Source: Lachnoclostridium phytofermentans (GTDB taxonomy: Bacteria; Bacillota; Clostridia; Lachnospirales; Lachnospiraceae). Taken from it: 64,000 nucleotides of DNA. How positions within the stretch are numbered: position 1 is the stretch's first letter; the number at the start of each line of letters is the position of its first letter. The stretch spans positions 1-64,000 of the forward strand of contig NZ_JPOF01000001.1 of NCBI RefSeq assembly GCF_000733755.1. Reading direction: 5' to 3'. The notes beneath the pieces are model-generated. The model was not told where the DNA came from. It did not search any database and saw only the letters and a program-made list of their open reading frames with translations. The position numbers were made by a program, and so were the translations under genes. Of the stretch, positions 61,510-64,000 are shown one piece after another.

Positions 61510-62174
61510 TGAAGAAATTGTTTCATCAGGAAAATTATAAGCTATGGATGCTTGCTTTACTTGCGTTATCCATTGCTGTGATTGCATATCCATTTTTACC
61601 GGAGGAGATTCCTATTCACTTTGGTCATAATGGAGAAATAGATCGTTATGCAGGGGCATGGACCATATTTTTAATGCCTGCGGTGATTATAGTTCTAATT
61701 ATTTCTGCAGAAATATTTCGTTTTCTTGATCCGAAGAGAAAATCTTATGCGATATTTTCTAAACAATATTACAGGGTACATTCTCTTGTATCTTTGCTAT
61801 TTATTCTCATAGAAATTTATATTATTGCAATGAGTGTGGGGATAGAGGTAATGAACATCAACCATCTAATGCCTGCTATTATCGGTATTTTGTTTTTAGT
61901 ACTTGGAAATAGTATGCCGAAATTTAAACATAACTACTTTTGTGGAATAAAGACCTGTTATACGATAGCAAGTGAAGAGGTTTGGTTTATGACGCATCGC
62001 TTTGCTGGAAAGCTATGGTTTGTAGGGGGATTTAGTATGATTTTAACGGTATTCTTACCAACCAATGCTGTGATGATAGCTTTTCTTATTATTGTTGTTA
62101 TTCTTACAATCGTACCGATTTTATACTCCTATCTTGTATATAGACGATTGGAGCAAAAGAATAATGGAAGATAA
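61509..62174 (+). CDS. SdpI-like immunity membrane protein (DUF1648)
   Basis: A 221-residue protein with six predicted membrane helices, ATG 61509 after AAGGAGG. The DUF1648 motif FLPEEIPIHFGHNGEIDRY is at residues 29-47, and GIKTCYTIASEEVW marks the SdpI part. In Bacillus, SdpI protects against the SdpC toxin and relays its presence to SdpR. No SdpABC genes are present, so this is an orphan immunity pair. Confidence 0.92.
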   Translation: MKKLFHQENYKLWMLALLALSIAVIAYPFLPEEIPIHFGHNGEIDRYAGAWTIFLMPAVIIVLIISAEIFRFLDPKRKSYAIFSKQYYRVHSLVSLLFILIEIYIIAMSVGIEVMNINHLMPAIIGILFLVLGNSMPKFKHNYFCGIKTCYTIASEEVWFMTHRFAGKLWFVGGFSMILTVFLPTNAVMIAFLIIVVILTIVPILYSYLVYRRLEQKNNGR

Positions 62175-62181
62175 CTATGGG

Positions 62182-62219
62182 GAAGTAACAGACAATGGAA
62201 AGTCTGTTACTTCTTTTTT
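62182..62219 (+). terminator. Intrinsic terminator after the SdpI-like gene
   Basis: Perfect 12-bp stem GAAGTAACAGAC/GTCTGTTACTTC, 8-base loop, then six T. Confidence 0.93.
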
Positions 62220-62369
62220 CTATCCATGTATTTCACTTGACAATTGGATGAAAAAACTATAATCTAATCCATAGAAATCCTGTAGGAATTATAGCTAAGG
62301 ATTTACGTTAAAATAAAATTTAAATCTACTAATATGTATGCGGGATAATGCACGCAGATAGGAGGTTTC

Positions 62370-63494
62370 ATGATATATCTTGATTATGCAGCAAATACGC
62401 CAGTGGCTCATGAAGTAATTAAGGTCTATACTGAGACAGAGCAACAATATATAGCAAATCCAAATTCCTCGCATCCGCTAGGAATCCTTGCCAAGGAACG
62501 CTTAGTGGAGGCAACTAAGGAATTATCAAATTTACTTAAAGTAAAACCAGAGCAGATAATCCCTACCTCTGGTGCAAGTGAAGCGAACAACCTCGCAATC
62601 AAAGGAATTACTTTTGCTTATCGTGAAAATGGTAGGCACATTATATCCACATGTTTAGAGCACCCATCCGTAAGTGGAAGTCTGACATTTCTGCAAAGTC
62701 TTGGATATGAGATTGATTTGGTGAATATTTTACCAAACGGACAGGTGGAATTAGAGCATTTGAAGGAATTGCTTCGTGAAGATACGGTACTTGTATCAAT
62801 CTGCACGGTTGATAGTGAATTAGGAACAATTCAGCCAATAAAAGAAATTGCAAAGATTTTAGAGGGTTATGAGAATTGTTTCTTCCATACAGATGCAACG
62901 CAAGGCTTTGGAAAGATAGAGATAGACTTTTCCTTAGCAGATCTTACGACCTTTACCCCTCATAAATTCTATGGAATGAATGGAACTGGAGCTTTGGTTA
63001 AGAAAAAAGACATCGTATTACTGCCACAGATCCATGGTGGTAGCAGTACCACAATATATCGTAGTGGAACACCTACACTATCGAATGTAGTGGCCTTAAC
63101 TAAGGCAGTGCAGCTTTCTATGGATTATCATGAGGAGAGGCTTAAAAAGGTTAATTCCTTGCGTAAGCTATTCGAAACGAGATTAAGGAAGTATTCAAAT
63201 GTACGTATCAATAGTACAGAGTGCGGGGTACCTCATATCCTAAACATTAGTGTGAAAGGTGTTAAAGCTATTACGATGAGGAAACTTCTTGAAGAATACG
63301 GCATCTGTATCTCGATTAAATCTGCTTGTTCGGCAACTATGACACCTTCGAGACCAGTTTATGCGGTAACAAAAGATAAGAAAAATGCTTTGTCCTCTTT
63401 TCGAATCAGTTTAAGTCATCTAACGACAGAAGATGAGGTAGAAAAGTTTTTCGAAGGTTTTGAAGCAAGTTATCAAAAGGCTATGAAGGGATAA
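62370..63494 (+). CDS. Cysteine desulfurase (NifS/IscS-like)
   Basis: A 374-residue protein, ATG 62370 behind AGGAGG. YLDYAANTPVAHEV start, PTSGASEANNLAIKG, HTDATQGFG, and the PLP lysine in FTPHKFYGMNGTGAL; the persulfide cysteine lies in SIKSACSATMTPSRPVY. It moves sulfur from cysteine to acceptors. Next to a TtcA-like gene, the likely purpose is tRNA thiolation rather than general cluster assembly, as no IscU gene is seen. Confidence 0.92.
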   Translation: MIYLDYAANTPVAHEVIKVYTETEQQYIANPNSSHPLGILAKERLVEATKELSNLLKVKPEQIIPTSGASEANNLAIKGITFAYRENGRHIISTCLEHPSVSGSLTFLQSLGYEIDLVNILPNGQVELEHLKELLREDTVLVSICTVDSELGTIQPIKEIAKILEGYENCFFHTDATQGFGKIEIDFSLADLTTFTPHKFYGMNGTGALVKKKDIVLLPQIHGGSSTTIYRSGTPTLSNVVALTKAVQLSMDYHEERLKKVNSLRKLFETRLRKYSNVRINSTECGVPHILNISVKGVKAITMRKLLEEYGICISIKSACSATMTPSRPVYAVTKDKKNALSSFRISLSHLTTEDEVEKFFEGFEASYQKAMKG

Positions 63495-63549
63495 TGAATT
63501 ACGGAAAGAAATATGTATTATAGATTAATGAAAAGGATAGGGGGAAGCC

Positions 63550-64000
63550 ATGGAACGTTATCAAGAGATTGAGAGAAGTATTGTTAAGAAGTATCGTAAA
63601 GAAATATGGCGTCCGTTCGTGAAAGCGGTACAGGAATATGAACTAATCAAAGAAGGAGATAAAATAGCAGTTTGTATCTCCGGAGGTAAGGATTCAATGC
63701 TTCTAGCAAAATGTATGCAGGAGCTTCAAAAACATGGGAAAATCCCGTTTGAACTAGTATTCCTCGTAATGGACCCGGGTTATAATGAGATTAATCGCCA
63801 GACAATAATAAACAACGCTAAACTATTGAATATCCCGATTGAAATTTTTGATACAGATATCTTTAATATCGTAGCAGAAGTAGATGAAAGTCCTTGCTAT
63901 CTATGTGCAAGAATGCGTCGTGGGTATCTTTATAAGAATGCAAAAGCATTTGGTTGTAATAAAATTGCATTAGGTCATCATTTTGATGATGTGATTGAAA
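63550..64000 (+). CDS. TtcA-like PP-loop ATPase, cut by the window end
   Basis: First 150 residues of a protein starting ATG 63550 after GATAGGGGGAAG. The PP-loop CISGGKDSMLLAKC (about residues 43-56) activates the target with ATP, and SPCYLCARMRRGYLY holds the CxxC pair of TtcA-type enzymes. GCNKIALGHHFDDVIE follows at the edge. Such enzymes put sulfur into tRNA; TtcA itself thiolates cytidine 32. The rest lies beyond the window. Confidence 0.9.
   Translation, partial: MERYQEIERSIVKKYRKEIWRPFVKAVQEYELIKEGDKIAVCISGGKDSMLLAKCMQELQKHGKIPFELVFLVMDPGYNEINRQTIINNAKLLNIPIEIFDTDIFNIVAEVDESPCYLCARMRRGYLYKNAKAFGCNKIALGHHFDDVIE

Noticed and set aside
1-64000. CRISPR arrays, tRNA or rRNA genes
   Set aside because: No regularly spaced repeats, no cloverleaf ending in CCA and no rRNA-like sequence were seen on either strand; a covariance search was not possible.

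Overview
The window looks like a chromosomal segment of a low-GC Bacillota, most likely a Lachnospiraceae (Lachnoclostridium / Clostridium phytofermentans-like). The evidence is AGGAGG ribosome sites, frequent TTG/GTG starts, AT-rich flanks, GGDEF-EAL, XRE and AraC regulators, and a phage gene set of a kind common in gut Lachnospiraceae. This is inference from gene content; no marker gene fixes the species.

Layout. (1) 1-4560, minus strand: a defence-type locus. It encodes an ABC-three-component (ABC-3C) system (C-terminal-domain protein, middle component MC2, SMC-like ATPase), an XRE regulator and two tandem paralogues resembling PD-(D/E)XK nucleases. The ATPase, the regulator and one paralogue carry about ten single-base frameshifts, all at homopolymers. 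(2) About 4.8-41.7 kb, plus strand: a siphovirus-type prophage with HK97-like head genes. Its order is structured leader RNA, sigma-like factor, antirepressor, D5-type primase-helicase, VRR-NUC nuclease, SNF2 helicase, DUF1492 late regulator, HNH and terminase small subunit, MetK with two DNA methyltransferases, a small cassette with its own promoter and terminator, terminase large subunit, portal, Clp-like protease, capsid, connectors, tail tube, G/GT frameshifted chaperones, tape measure, tail proteins, a six-hairpin-type tail enzyme, holin, amidase, DUF2800, DUF2815, family A DNA polymerase, and three overlapping serine-recombinase-family genes. If the circle closes just beyond the recombinases, the polymerase and primase modules lie on either side of the recombinase/att region. 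(3) 41.8-48.2 kb, plus strand: a cargo or defence island. It encodes a small HTH protein, a membrane protein with an embedded HNH-like motif, a small membrane protein sharing that protein's C-terminal tail, a tail-anchored coiled-coil protein with four HL..D..W repeats, a CbxX/SpoVK-type AAA ATPase, and then a SIR2-like protein with its own promoter. This is the best candidate for an undescribed system. (4) 48.5-64 kb: ordinary host DNA with a secreted protein, a histidine kinase whose response regulator has lost its middle, XRE/RadC, an AraC-degenerate GGDEF fusion, an XRE-TPR regulator, GGDEF-EAL, cupin, dCTP deaminase, a YkgJ-type cysteine cluster protein, a methyltransferase, an SdpR/SdpI pair, cysteine desulfurase and a TtcA-like PP-loop protein cut by the window end.

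How the parts work together. Early phage genes replicate the genome and the DUF1492 protein probably turns on the late operon. The methylation cassette makes and uses SAM, and the recombinase operon integrates and excises the element. The two defence-type loci lie directly on either side of the prophage. Either the phage inserted into a defence island, or the loci are cargo of a larger element.
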